Part shown: positions 8,591 to 17,342 of the stretch, one piece after another
Layout of the letters: every line of letters begins with the position of its first letter
How positions within the stretch are numbered: the first letter of the stretch is position 1
Assembly: GCF_002847285.1 (NCBI RefSeq)
Contig: NZ_CP025407.1
Span: 4,930,501 to 4,994,500 of the forward strand
Direction of reading: 5' to 3'
DNA: 64,000 bases
Source: Streptomyces sp. CMB-StM0423
GTDB taxonomy: Bacteria; Actinomycetota; Actinomycetes; Streptomycetales; Streptomycetaceae
Translations under genes and position numbers: made by a program
Notes under the pieces: generated by a model
What the model was told of the DNA's origin: nothing
Seen by the model: only the letters and a program-made list of their open reading frames with translations
The model's database searches: none

Positions 8591-9211
8591 ATGTCACCAC
8601 GGCCGCAGCTCCGGCCGCAGCTCCGGGCGCTGCTGAAGGCGGGGGAGCAGGGCGCCGAGACGTACGCGACCGTCAACCCGTGGAGTTCGCGGTATACGTT
8701 CGCGGTGTTCGCCTACCTCGCCGAGCAGTACGGATACCGCTACGCCGGCCTCTCTGCGAGGCACAGCGTGAGCCGCGCCCACCCCGTCTTCGCCTTTAGC
8801 CGGCTGCCCGACGCAGTGGAGCGCGCGACCCGTACGCGCGCCCGCTACCCGGACGGCCCCCTCGGCGGGCCGCTCCCCGGGCTGACCGGCGGCCGCAGGC
8901 CGGTGCCGCTGCCCGAGGCGCGGCGGGAGGTGGAGATGCTGCACGCCCGGATCATGGTCGACCTCTACGGCACGTCGCGCCGGGGCCGCATCCGGATGCT
9001 GGCGGTGGCCGTCCCCGTAGGCGTTTTTGCCGCCACCGCGGTCAACAGCGGGTTGCGTCCGGCGCCCTTGGCGGTGGCGGGCGGGATCGCGGTGGTGTGG
9101 TGGCTGTATCTGTGGCTGGCGTCGGCCGTCATGCGGCGGGGGCGGCTCAAGTACAGCAGCATGCTGGAGCAGGCGGGAGTCGAGTGGCCGGCCGGGGGGA
9201 GGCAGGGCTGA
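8591..9211 (+). CDS. Membrane protein at the end of the type VII locus
   Basis: A 206-residue protein that I cannot assign to a family. The N-terminal 130 residues are soluble and rich in aromatic residues (FAVFAYLAEQYGYRYAG). Two membrane segments follow close together (about 137-155, MLAVAVPVGVFAATAV, and about 161-180, LAVAGGIAVVWWLYLWLASAV), so both ends should lie in the cytoplasm. It starts 22 bases after the second WXG100-like gene, with an AAGGA-type ribosome-binding site, and is probably in the same transcript. A small two-helix membrane protein next to esx genes could be an accessory component of the pore, but nothing in the sequence proves it. Confidence 0.7.
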   Translation: MSPRPQLRPQLRALLKAGEQGAETYATVNPWSSRYTFAVFAYLAEQYGYRYAGLSARHSVSRAHPVFAFSRLPDAVERATRTRARYPDGPLGGPLPGLTGGRRPVPLPEARREVEMLHARIMVDLYGTSRRGRIRMLAVAVPVGVFAATAVNSGLRPAPLAVAGGIAVVWWLYLWLASAVMRRGRLKYSSMLEQAGVEWPAGGRQG

Positions 9212-9271
9212 TCCCGTCTGTATCGGCGCCTACGCCGGTGGGCCGGGCGCGTACGGTGCGGGCGCGGGATG

Positions 9272-10636
9272 TCAGTCCCGGGTGCGGGTGAAGTCGCCCC
9301 GCGCCACCCGGGGGGCCAGGGCGTCGCGGGTCAGGGAGCCGTAGCCCGTGGCCGCCCAGATGCTGGATTCCGCCGGGACCTCGAAGTACGGCACCTCGCG
9401 GCCGTCCGCCATGTCCGTCAGGACCTCCGGGGCGCGCCGTTCGCGCAGTGCCTTCGTGCAGATGCCGCAGGTGGCTACGGGGAGTTGGCGGCGGCTGCCC
9501 AGGGGGCGCCAGCGGGTGCGGTGGGCGGCGCGGCCGTGGAGGGGGTTGAAGAAGCACAGGGGGAGCGGGGCGGTGCGGCGGGGGCGCGTGGTGCGGGCGG
9601 CTTCCAGTGCGTCGCGGCCCTCCGCCACCAGCGCCAGCACGCCCGCCAGATCGGCGCGGCTCCGGGCACCGTCGAGGACCGTGCCCGCCGCGGCGTACGC
9701 ATCCAGCGCGGCGTGGACGTGGGCCGCCCGGTCGGGGGCGTCGGTCTCCACTTCCCGTACCGCCTCGCCCAGGGCCACCACCTCCTCCTCCGCGCGGCGC
9801 CGCACCTCCGCCCCGTCCGCCGCGCGGGCCGCCGCGAACACCGCCTGCGGCGTCGCGAACGGCGCCGTGGCGGCGCGGGATCCGGCCCGGGGGGAGCCGG
9901 TCCGGCCGCGGCGGACGTACCACACCAGTCCGGCGAGCACCGCGACGGCCGCCGCCACCCCGGCCAGGGTCAGCGCCAGGGCCGAGCCGCCCCCGGACTC
10001 CTCTTCTCCGGCGTCGGGGTCCTCCGCCCCGGTCGCGGGCGGAGAGTCCGCGCCCAGGTCCGCCACCGCCTCCTCGTACACCTCCGTGCCGTTGCCCGCG
10101 TCGATCAGCTCCACCGCCTTCTCCACCCGCGCCGCGAGCCCCGCCTCGCCCATCTCGTCCAGGTGCCCCACCGCGCCCACCGCGTCCTGCGCCTGGCGGG
10201 CGTCGCCCGGCCACTCGAACCCCTGCAGCCAGTCGGCCTGTTCGCTGGTCGTGACGAGGATCAGGTCCCCGCCGCCGAGCCGTCCGCGCACCACCTCCGC
10301 GAGCGTCCCGGGATCCCCGGCGAAGTCGTCGCCCTTCGCGAGCGGCACGAGCACCACCTTGATCGGCAGTCCCGTCTCCTCGATCTGCGCGGTGATCGCG
10401 CGCTGCCGCGCCTCGTCCACGGCCCCGGTGTAGGCGTCGTGTACGTAGACGGGGGAGTCCCTGAGGCGGTCGGCGATCTCCTCCCCGGGGCTGGGCGCCG
10501 CCCAGGCGGCGGGGACGGGGAGGAGGACCAGCAGCAGCGCGGCCAGGGCGGCGAGCGGCGTCACCCGAACGAACCGCCCGCGGCCGCGGGCGGCCCCGGC
10601 ACGCAGCCGTCCCCTGCCCTGCTCAGTCGTGGACAC
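9272..10636 (-). CDS. TPM-like membrane protein, short paralogue
   Basis: A 454-residue protein with a signal peptide or anchor (about 23-47, ending PAAWAAPS), an extracytoplasmic domain of about 170 residues with the TPM-like pattern (LRDSPVYVHD..., GLPIKVVLVPL, GDLILVTTS), an acidic Gly/Ser linker, one membrane segment (about 240-262) and a cytoplasmic helical domain. The C-terminal part has a Cys motif, CxxNPxHG followed by a second CxxC about 25 residues later, which looks like a small zinc-binding unit. TPM domains occur in membrane-protein repair and photosystem-assembly factors; the function here is unknown. The GTG start has AGGAGG upstream and overlaps the end of the paralogue by 14 bases, so the two genes form one translation-coupled unit. 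Confidence 0.75.
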   Translation of the reverse strand: MSTTEQGRGRLRAGAARGRGRFVRVTPLAALAALLLVLLPVPAAWAAPSPGEEIADRLRDSPVYVHDAYTGAVDEARQRAITAQIEETGLPIKVVLVPLAKGDDFAGDPGTLAEVVRGRLGGGDLILVTTSEQADWLQGFEWPGDARQAQDAVGAVGHLDEMGEAGLAARVEKAVELIDAGNGTEVYEEAVADLGADSPPATGAEDPDAGEEESGGGSALALTLAGVAAAVAVLAGLVWYVRRGRTGSPRAGSRAATAPFATPQAVFAAARAADGAEVRRRAEEEVVALGEAVREVETDAPDRAAHVHAALDAYAAAGTVLDGARSRADLAGVLALVAEGRDALEAARTTRPRRTAPLPLCFFNPLHGRAAHRTRWRPLGSRRQLPVATCGICTKALRERRAPEVLTDMADGREVPYFEVPAESSIWAATGYGSLTRDALAPRVARGDFTRTRD

Positions 10637-12755
10637 CGGCGGCCTCCTGTACCTCGCGGATCAGTCGGGGCACCCCCTCGCCCGCCGTGCGCAGCGGACC
10701 CGGGGCCGTGTCGTACGGGATACGGGCCTCCCCGCGCGGCGCGGGGAGCGTGAGGCGCCGCCTGTGCGCCGTGCCCGGGTTCGACCTCGTCGCCCTGCGG
10801 CAGCCCGCGCAGAGCGGGACCGCGCGGGCGGGGGTGCCCGGGGCCAGGCGGGTGCGCTGCCTGCCGTGGGCGGGGCCGTGCATCGGGTTCAGGGTGCACA
10901 GGCGGGCCGGGGTACCCGGGGCGGCCAGCGTCGCGCGGGCCGCGCGGATCAGCGTGATCGCCGCCGCCAGCGCCTCCGGGGTCGCGTCCGCGTCGACGCG
11001 GCCGTCCTCCTCCACGTCGACCAGCAACTGCGCCGCGTCCAGGCAGTCCCACACCCGGACACGCACCGCGCCCCCCGGGTCCGCCGTCTCGAACTCCCTC
11101 GCCAGCGCCTCCAGTTCCGCGTGCGCCGTCCGCCGGAGGTACGCCTCCGAGGGGTCCGGCGGCGCCTCGTACGACGGTCCGCCGGCGGCCGCGACCGCCG
11201 CGACCGTCGCCGGCCGCACCCTGCCGACGATCCGCACCGCCCCCGCCACCAGCCCGAACACCAGCCCCGCGGCCAGCGTCCCGACGAACAGCCCCGGTAC
11301 GAAGTCCGCCGCGAACACCGACGGCAGCGCGTCCTCCGCCACCGGGTCCGGCGGGTCCATGGGTGACGGTGCCATCCCCGGGTCGCCGCCCGGCCGGGCC
11401 CCGGTCAGCTCCTCGACCAGCATCCCGACCCGCTCGCCCAGCCGCAGGTCGTCGTCGTCCACGTCGCGCGGCGGGTATCCGATCGCCTCCGGCAGCAGAT
11501 ACAGGTCGACGTCCAGCCCGATCCCGTAGTCCACGGCGTTCACGTAGCCGCTCCGCGGATCGGCCAGTACGTAGATGCCGTCCCCGCCGACCGTGCGGCC
11601 CAGCGACCTCAGGAACGTGTCCCCCTGCCCGCCGGACTCGTCCTCCGGCGCCATGGGCACCGAGGCGACGTACACCGGTACGTCGAGGCCGCCGATCTTC
11701 TCGCGCAGCCCGGCCAGTTCCTTCGCGTCGATCCGCGCGGGCGACTCCGGGTCCACGTACACCGGGTCCTTCGCGAGCCCCGCCGACACCCGGTCCAGCC
11801 GGGCGTCCATGTCCGCCCGCGTCGGCGGCGGGCCCGGGTCCGTCGTCTCGTCGTCGTACAGCACTGCCGCACCCAGCGCGATGCCCCCGGCCAGCACCGC
11901 CGCCGTCGCGACCGCCGCGAGCAGCCCGCTCCCGCCGGCGCCCGCGAAGCCGCGGCCCGCCGACTTGGCGCCCGCCCGAGCCGCCCGCCTGCGCAGTACG
12001 TACAGCAGGAGCAGCAGCACCAGCAGCGGCACCCCGGCCAGCAGGATGCCCGTCAGGAACGACTGGTTCGCGCGGTCGGTGCGCGTGATGTGCAGCCTGT
12101 CCGGCTCTTCCTCCGGCGCGCGGCCCGCGTCGCTGCCGTACTTCTTCCGCGCCGCCTCCGCGCGCCCCGCCGGGTCGTCGTCGGTCAGCGCGTCCACGAA
12201 GCGCTGGAACGTGAGCAGCGGCCCGGCGTCATACGGCAGTTCATACAGCGCCACGGTCGTCGCCGACTCCGCCGGCACGTCGACGCCGAAGGGCACGGCG
12301 GTGATGCCGATGCCGCTGCTGTCCAGCAGCACGTACAGCCCGTCCCGGCGCAGCCTGTCGTGCACGGCGCCGAGCAGCCGCTCGTCGAACGGGTTGCGCT
12401 CGGGCAGCAGCACGACGTACGTCGGCACCCCGGTCCGCTTCGCGGCCTTCGCGAACTCCCCGGCGGCGGACCGCGGTATCTCGCGCGGGGCCTGGTCCGT
12501 CACATACACCGCATCCGCACGCAACCGCTCCGCCAGATACGCCGCCTGCCCACCCCCGCCCCCCTCCGCCCGCCCGGCCGCGACCGCATCACCGGTCAGC
12601 AACCACGCCCCCGGCAGGCTCGCCAGAAGCAGCAGCAGGCCGACAGCCAGCAAGGTACGCACCGAAGCCCCCGCGCCCCCCACGAACTTCACCATCCCCC
12701 CGGACTCCCCGAGTCCGCCGCACACCCGCTGCCGTACCGGCCGTCGCACGTGCAT
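10623..12755 (-). CDS. TPM-like membrane protein, long paralogue with two TPM units
   Basis: A 710-residue membrane protein. Order: short N-terminal tail, signal anchor (RTLLAVGLLLLLASLPGAWLL), first TPM-like domain (AERLRADAVYVTDQ..., TYVVLLPERNPF, GLYVLLDSSG), a membrane segment, a second TPM-like domain (AKDPVYVDPES..., VPVYVASVPMAPE, GIYVLADPRSG), further membrane segments, and a cytoplasmic tail with the same CxxNPxHG...CxxC motif as the shorter paralogue. It therefore looks like a duplicated version of that protein. Start 12755 is chosen because GGGAAAGGGGG precedes it directly; longer in-frame starts add an unrelated N-terminus. It lies between the type VII locus and the Tad operon and is transcribed away from the pilus genes. 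Confidence 0.75.
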   Translation of the reverse strand: MHVRRPVRQRVCGGLGESGGMVKFVGGAGASVRTLLAVGLLLLLASLPGAWLLTGDAVAAGRAEGGGGGQAAYLAERLRADAVYVTDQAPREIPRSAAGEFAKAAKRTGVPTYVVLLPERNPFDERLLGAVHDRLRRDGLYVLLDSSGIGITAVPFGVDVPAESATTVALYELPYDAGPLLTFQRFVDALTDDDPAGRAEAARKKYGSDAGRAPEEEPDRLHITRTDRANQSFLTGILLAGVPLLVLLLLLYVLRRRAARAGAKSAGRGFAGAGGSGLLAAVATAAVLAGGIALGAAVLYDDETTDPGPPPTRADMDARLDRVSAGLAKDPVYVDPESPARIDAKELAGLREKIGGLDVPVYVASVPMAPEDESGGQGDTFLRSLGRTVGGDGIYVLADPRSGYVNAVDYGIGLDVDLYLLPEAIGYPPRDVDDDDLRLGERVGMLVEELTGARPGGDPGMAPSPMDPPDPVAEDALPSVFAADFVPGLFVGTLAAGLVFGLVAGAVRIVGRVRPATVAAVAAAGGPSYEAPPDPSEAYLRRTAHAELEALAREFETADPGGAVRVRVWDCLDAAQLLVDVEEDGRVDADATPEALAAAITLIRAARATLAAPGTPARLCTLNPMHGPAHGRQRTRLAPGTPARAVPLCAGCRRATRSNPGTAHRRRLTLPAPRGEARIPYDTAPGPLRTAGEGVPRLIREVQEAAGVHD

Positions 12756-13186
12756 CCCCCTTTCCCACCGGATCGTAGCGACGACCACTGACATCCGTAA
12801 TCGCGCCCCGACTCCCGTGGAATTCCGGTCATTCGGTGAGTTGGCGACTGCACATATCCGGATTCGCCAATACCCGGTGCACAGTTCTGTCACGACGCGC
12901 ACCCCCAACGGCGCCGCCGCCCCCGCTCCCGGCGCGCGCGTGGACACGTACGCCCGCGGGAACCGGCCCCATGCGCCCCCGCAAGCTGGTCGTTTGCGGC
13001 CCGGACAAGATTGTCGTCTCAGCTATCGGAACTGTCGATGGGCTGTGACGCTCTCGTTGCCTGGCGCGGGTTGAGGGGGGTTTAGGCTACTGCTACGGTT
13101 CGATGGCTTGACAACCTGTTGCGGCGTTCTCGGCCGATCAGGTAGGGGAATTTCGGCCAGGAAACGGCGAGTTACGGGGTGATTCC
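12756..13186. promoter_or_regulatory. Divergent control region before the Tad operon
   Basis: 431 bases without a convincing gene. A consensus -35 hexamer TTGACA lies at 13108-13113, and the run TTTAGGCTACTGCTACGG (from 13081) contains a good -10 candidate (TAGGCT). The GTG start of the first pilus gene at 13187 is preceded by GGGGTGA. The left part should hold the promoter of the TPM-like genes. No strong palindrome was found. Confidence 0.35.
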
Positions 13187-13915
13187 GTGAAGACCAGGGA
13201 ACGCACGGCAGCCGCGGGCGGCAGGTCGGCCGCCCCTGTTCCGCAGTCCGGCGACAGACTGCCGTTTGCTCCTCGCGAACGCAAACCCGCGCTGGCGGCG
13301 CTGGCCGTGCTGCTCATCCTCGCGGGCGCGTTGGGCACCGCCGTGCTCGTGCTGCGCGCCGGCAACCAGGTGGCCGCCGTGCAGATCTCCGACCGCGTCC
13401 CCGCCGGCGAGGGCATCTCCGACGACGACATCGAGCAGGTGATGGTGCCGGAGGACAGCGACATCCCCTACATCCGCTGGGACCTGCGGGGCGACCTCGA
13501 CAAGTTCTACGCCACCACCGACCTCGTCCCCGGCAGCGTGCTGGTCAGCGAGATGATCCAGAAGGGCAAGGGGCTGGAGGAGGGCCAGACCGTGGTCGGC
13601 GTGACCATGGAGTCCGGCCAGATGCCCGGCGGCCTGGTCGACGGCGCCCGCGTCGACGCCTACTTCGTCGGCGACAGCCCGAGCTCGTCCGGCAGCAGCG
13701 AGGACGGCAGCACCGGCTCCACCGGCACCGTCACGACCGGCGACGTGCTCGCCGAGGGCGTCAAGGTGCAGAGCATCGTCAAGGGCGACGAGGGCACGGT
13801 CACCAGTGGAACCATGACCGTCAATCTCCTCGTCGACAAGACACAGGCAGGCCCTCTCGTGGCGGCGGCGTCCGAGAAGGAAGTCGGCCTGACTCTCGTA
13901 TCCAGCGGTAGCTGA
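13187..13915 (+). CDS. SAF-domain protein, CpaB/RcpC-like pilus assembly factor
   Basis: A 242-residue protein with one N-terminal membrane segment (about 38-58, LAALAVLLILAGALGTAVLVL) followed by a SAF domain (VAAVQISDRVPAGEGISDDDIEQVMVP) and a Ser/Gly-rich stretch. SAF proteins of the CpaB/RcpC type are periplasmic or cell-wall-facing Tad pilus components. The GTG start has a GGGGTGA site upstream. This is the first gene of the Tad operon; the next gene begins 38 bases later. Gram-positive Tad systems have no outer-membrane secretin, and none is seen here. Confidence 0.8.
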   Translation: MKTRERTAAAGGRSAAPVPQSGDRLPFAPRERKPALAALAVLLILAGALGTAVLVLRAGNQVAAVQISDRVPAGEGISDDDIEQVMVPEDSDIPYIRWDLRGDLDKFYATTDLVPGSVLVSEMIQKGKGLEEGQTVVGVTMESGQMPGGLVDGARVDAYFVGDSPSSSGSSEDGSTGSTGTVTTGDVLAEGVKVQSIVKGDEGTVTSGTMTVNLLVDKTQAGPLVAAASEKEVGLTLVSSGS

Positions 13916-13953
13916 CGTCGTAGCGGGTCTTCACGGGAGCGAGGGAACTCACC

Positions 13954-15102
13954 ATGGCGCTGATCGCAGTCGCGGCCGACAAGGGCGCGCCCGGCGTGAC
14001 GACGACCGCCGTCGCGCTGGCCGCCGTCTGGCCCCGGCGTGCGCTGCTCGCCGAGGCGGACCCGGCGGGCGGCGACCTCGTCTACCGCTCGGTCGGGCAG
14101 AACGGCAACTCACTCGACCCGAACACGGGCATGCTGTCGCTGGCCGCCACCGCCCGCCGCGGGATCGCCGCGGAGCAGTTGTGGGACCACGCGCAGCCGA
14201 TATCCGGCGGGCTCGACGTCATCGTCGGCCTCGGCAACTCCGACCAGTCCGCAGGACTCACCCGGCTCTGGCCCACGCTGGGCCGCGCGTTCGCCGCGCT
14301 CGCCGAGTCGCCGCACGGCGGCGCGGACGTGATCGCGGACTGCGGCCGCGTCGGCGTGGACTCCGGCACCCTGGAGCTGTTCTCGCACGCCGCGCTGGTG
14401 CTGCTGGTGGCCCGCGCGCTGCCCGAGCAGATCGCGCGGGTACGGGACCGGGCGTCGTCCCTGTCCGCCAGGCTGCACGGCACGCAGCGCGGCGCCGCGG
14501 CGCTGGGCACGCCGCTGATCGGCGTGCTGCTGGTCACCGAGCCGTCCGGCGCCGCGAAGGTCGCCGCGCAGGTCAACGACATGCTCACGGCGTCGCAGTC
14601 GGGCGCCCGCGTGCTCGGGGTGATCGCGGACGACGTCGCGGGCGCCGAGCAGTTGGCGGGGCGGCGGCGCGGGCGCACGGAGAAGTCGATGCTCGTCCGG
14701 TCCATCCGCAAGGTCGCCAGCGATCTGCACCAGCACTTCGGCAGCTCGCTGCTGGCCGAGCCGGCGTCCGCGGGCGCACCGCAGGCGCCGTACGGCGGCG
14801 GGGCCCCGCAGGCACCGTACGGCGGCGGCGCTACGGGCCAGGGCGCCCCGCAGCAGCCCGGCCACCCGGCCCCGCAGCACGCCCAGCAGCCCCACGCCCA
14901 GCAGCCCCACCCCCAGCAGCCCCAGGCCCCGGGCCAGCCCGGTCAGCCCGCCGCCCCCGGTCAGCCCGGAGCGCCCGGTCAGCCGGTCCAGCCCGGCCAG
15001 TCCGCCGCCCCCGGCCAGCACCCCGCCTACGGCGCCCCCGGCGCCACCCCCGGCCCCGGCCCCGCGCAGGGCCCCGGCCCCCGCCATGGAGCCGCCAGAT
15101 GA
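13954..15102 (+). CDS. CpaE/TadZ-like ParA-family protein with Pro/Gln-rich tail
   Basis: A 382-residue protein. The first 270 residues follow the MinD/ParA fold: a degenerate P-loop (AADKGAPGVTTTA at residues 7-19, no canonical deviant Walker Lys pair) and ADPAGGD for the switch region. Such CpaE/TadZ proteins localise the Tad machine at its assembly site. From about residue 272 the protein turns into a low-complexity tail rich in Pro, Gln, Gly and His (QAPYGGG twice, repeated AQQPH and APGQPG units). Start ATG 13954 has GAGGGAA upstream. Its TGA stop overlaps the ATG of tadA (ATGA), so translation of the two is coupled. Confidence 0.82.
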   Translation: MALIAVAADKGAPGVTTTAVALAAVWPRRALLAEADPAGGDLVYRSVGQNGNSLDPNTGMLSLAATARRGIAAEQLWDHAQPISGGLDVIVGLGNSDQSAGLTRLWPTLGRAFAALAESPHGGADVIADCGRVGVDSGTLELFSHAALVLLVARALPEQIARVRDRASSLSARLHGTQRGAAALGTPLIGVLLVTEPSGAAKVAAQVNDMLTASQSGARVLGVIADDVAGAEQLAGRRRGRTEKSMLVRSIRKVASDLHQHFGSSLLAEPASAGAPQAPYGGGAPQAPYGGGATGQGAPQQPGHPAPQHAQQPHAQQPHPQQPQAPGQPGQPAAPGQPGAPGQPVQPGQSAAPGQHPAYGAPGATPGPGPAQGPGPRHGAAR

Positions 15103-16415
15103 GCAGCGGACCCGCAGTAGACCACGGCCTCGTCAAACGCTTCCGCCAGGAAGCCGGCGACCGCATCGCCCGGCAGCGCCACGAGGACCAGCTCGCCGGC
15201 GTCACCCCCATGTCCGCCGAGGACGAGCGGCACTTCGCCCGCGCCGTCATCGCGCAGATCCTGGAGGACTACGCCCGCGCCGAGATCAACTACGGCCGTA
15301 CGCCCCTCGACGCCGAGACCGAGGAGGCGTACGCCGCGGCCGTGCACGCCGCCCTCTTCGGCGTCGGCCGGCTGCAGCCGCTGCTGGACGACCCCGAGGT
15401 CGAGAACATCGACATCAACGGTTTCGACCACGTCTTCGTCGGCTACGCCGACGGGCGCGAGGTCAAGACCGACCCGGTGGCGGAGAGCGACGAGGAGCTC
15501 GTCGAGCTGATCCAGATACTCGGCGCCTACTCCGGTCTGTCCTCCCGCCCCTTCGACTCGGCCAACCCGCAGCTCGACCTGCGCCTGCCCGACGGCTCCC
15601 GGCTCTCGGCGGTCATGGACGTCACCCGCCGCCCGGCGCTGTCCATCCGCCGCGCCCGTCTCGGCAAGGTGTTCCTGCCGGACCTCATCGGCAACGCGAC
15701 GATCTCCCCGGAGCTGGGCGCCTTCCTGACCAGCGCCGTGCGGGCCCGTAAGAACATCATGATCGCCGGCGCCACCAACGCCGGGAAGACGACGCTGCTG
15801 CGCGCGCTGGCCAACGAGATCCCCGCCGTCGAGCGCCTGGTGACCGTCGAGCGCGCGCTGGAGCTGGGCCTGGACCAGTTCCCCGAACTGCACCCCAACG
15901 TGGTCGCGTTCGAGGAGCGGCTGCCCAACTCCGAGGGCCACGGCGCCATCACGATGGCCGAGCTGGTCCGCCGGTCGCTGCGTATGAACCCGTCCCGGGT
16001 CATCGTCGGCGAGGTGCTCGGCGACGAGATCGTCACCATGCTCAACGCGATGTCGCAGGGCAACGACGGCTCGCTGTCCACGATCCACGCCAACAGCTCC
16101 TCCGAGGTGTTCAACCGCATCTCGACGTACGCCCTCCAGGCCAGCGAGCGGCTGCCGGTGGAGGCCAGCCAGATGCTGGTCGCCGGCGCCATCGACTTCG
16201 TCGTCTTCGTCGAGCGGCGCAACCTCTACCACCAGGGCGGCGGCCTCCAGCGCTCGGTCACCTCCGTGCGCGAGGTCAACGGCGTGGACGGCCGCGTGAT
16301 GTCGTCGGAGGTCTTCAAGGAGGGCCCCGACGGCCTGCTGCACCCGCACGCGCCGATCCACTGCATCGACGAGCTGATTCCGTTCGGTTACCAGCCCAGC
16401 GGGGATTGGAGGTAG
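15099..16415 (+). CDS. tadA: Tad pilus assembly ATPase TadA/CpaF
   Basis: A 438-residue secretion ATPase of the type II/IV family that drives polymerisation of the Flp pilin. It has an N-terminal domain with an INGFDHVFV-type strand, Walker A GATNAGKTT (about residue 223), the Asp/Glu-box region ERALELGL, Walker B RVIVGEVLGDEI, and the His box STIHANS. Length is normal for CpaF. The start overlaps the upstream stop by ATGA. It must form a hexamer on the inner face of the membrane with TadB and TadC, which follow directly. Confidence 0.93.
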   Translation: MSSGPAVDHGLVKRFRQEAGDRIARQRHEDQLAGVTPMSAEDERHFARAVIAQILEDYARAEINYGRTPLDAETEEAYAAAVHAALFGVGRLQPLLDDPEVENIDINGFDHVFVGYADGREVKTDPVAESDEELVELIQILGAYSGLSSRPFDSANPQLDLRLPDGSRLSAVMDVTRRPALSIRRARLGKVFLPDLIGNATISPELGAFLTSAVRARKNIMIAGATNAGKTTLLRALANEIPAVERLVTVERALELGLDQFPELHPNVVAFEERLPNSEGHGAITMAELVRRSLRMNPSRVIVGEVLGDEIVTMLNAMSQGNDGSLSTIHANSSSEVFNRISTYALQASERLPVEASQMLVAGAIDFVVFVERRNLYHQGGGLQRSVTSVREVNGVDGRVMSSEVFKEGPDGLLHPHAPIHCIDELIPFGYQPSGDWR

Positions 16416-16421
16416 CGGCAG

Positions 16422-17342
16422 ATGAACGGATCGGTCTTCTCCGCCACCATGGGCTACGGGCTGCTCGCCGGCGCGGTGATCGGCGGCGGCATCGCGCTGC
16501 TCATCGTCGCGCTCCGCGGGCTGCCGGCGAAGCCGCAGCACGAGAAGGAGGAGCAGGGCGAACGGGCCGCGGACCTGGTGCGGTTCGCCAGCCAGCGGGC
16601 GACGCTCGCGGCGGTCGCCGGGCTGCTGGTGCTGCTGCTCACCCGCTGGCCGGTCGCGGGTCTGGCGACGGGCGTGCTGGTGGCGTTCTGGGACAAGCTC
16701 TTCGGCGGCGCGGCGGCCGAGCGGATGGCGATGAAGCGGGTCGAGGCGCTGGCCCAGTGGACGGAGTCGCTGCGCGACACGATCGCCGGCGCGGTCGGCC
16801 TGGAGCAGGCCATTCCGGCGTCCGCCAGGGCCGCGGCGCCCGCGCTGCGGCCGCATCTGGACGCGATGGTCGACCGGTTGCGGTCCCGTACCCCCCTGCC
16901 GGACGCCCTGCAGCACCTCGCCGACGACCTCGACGACGCCTCCGCGGACCTGATCATCGCCGCCCTGATCCTCAACGCCCGGCTGCGCGGCCCCGGTCTG
17001 CGCGAGGTGCTGGGAGCGCTGGCGAAGTCGGCGCGCGAGGAAGTGGACATGCGCCAGCGCGTGATGGCGCAGCGCGCCTCGACGCGGCGCAGCGTGCAGA
17101 TCGTCGTCAGCGTCTCGGTGGCGTTCGTGCTCGGCCTGTCGGTCTTCAACCGCGGCTTCGTCGAGCCGTACGGCTCGCCCGTCGGCCAGGCGGTCCTGGC
17201 CTGCGTCTGCGGGCTGTTCGCGGCCGGCTTCTGGTGGCTGCGCAAGCTGTCGACGATCGAGACGCCGGAGCGCTTCCTGGCCGGCGCGAAGCAGCAGCCG
17301 CAGCAGGTCGCCTTCGTCCGGCCGCGTGAGGAGGTCTCCTGA
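16422..17342 (+). CDS. tadB: Tad pilus inner-membrane protein TadB
   Basis: A 306-residue membrane protein of the type II secretion GspF family. It has an N-terminal membrane helix (about 10-28), a second hydrophobic segment (about 66-88), a cytoplasmic helical bundle (QWTESLRDTIAGAVGLEQAIP, then ARLRGPGLREVLGALAKSAREEVDMRQRV) and C-terminal membrane segments. It serves as the platform for the TadA ATPase. ATG 16422 is preceded by TTGGAGG, 6 bases after the tadA stop. Its stop overlaps the start of tadC by ATGA-type spacing at 17340-17344. Confidence 0.9.
   Translation: MNGSVFSATMGYGLLAGAVIGGGIALLIVALRGLPAKPQHEKEEQGERAADLVRFASQRATLAAVAGLLVLLLTRWPVAGLATGVLVAFWDKLFGGAAAERMAMKRVEALAQWTESLRDTIAGAVGLEQAIPASARAAAPALRPHLDAMVDRLRSRTPLPDALQHLADDLDDASADLIIAALILNARLRGPGLREVLGALAKSAREEVDMRQRVMAQRASTRRSVQIVVSVSVAFVLGLSVFNRGFVEPYGSPVGQAVLACVCGLFAAGFWWLRKLSTIETPERFLAGAKQQPQQVAFVRPREEVS

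Noticed and set aside
10623..10636. Frameshift joining the two TPM-like genes
   Set aside because: The downstream gene has its own strong ribosome-binding site and signal peptide, so an overlap of two genes is the better explanation.
13108..13113. TTGACA as a firm promoter of the Tad operon
   Set aside because: No well-placed -10 box at 17-18 bases; kept only as a weak candidate.
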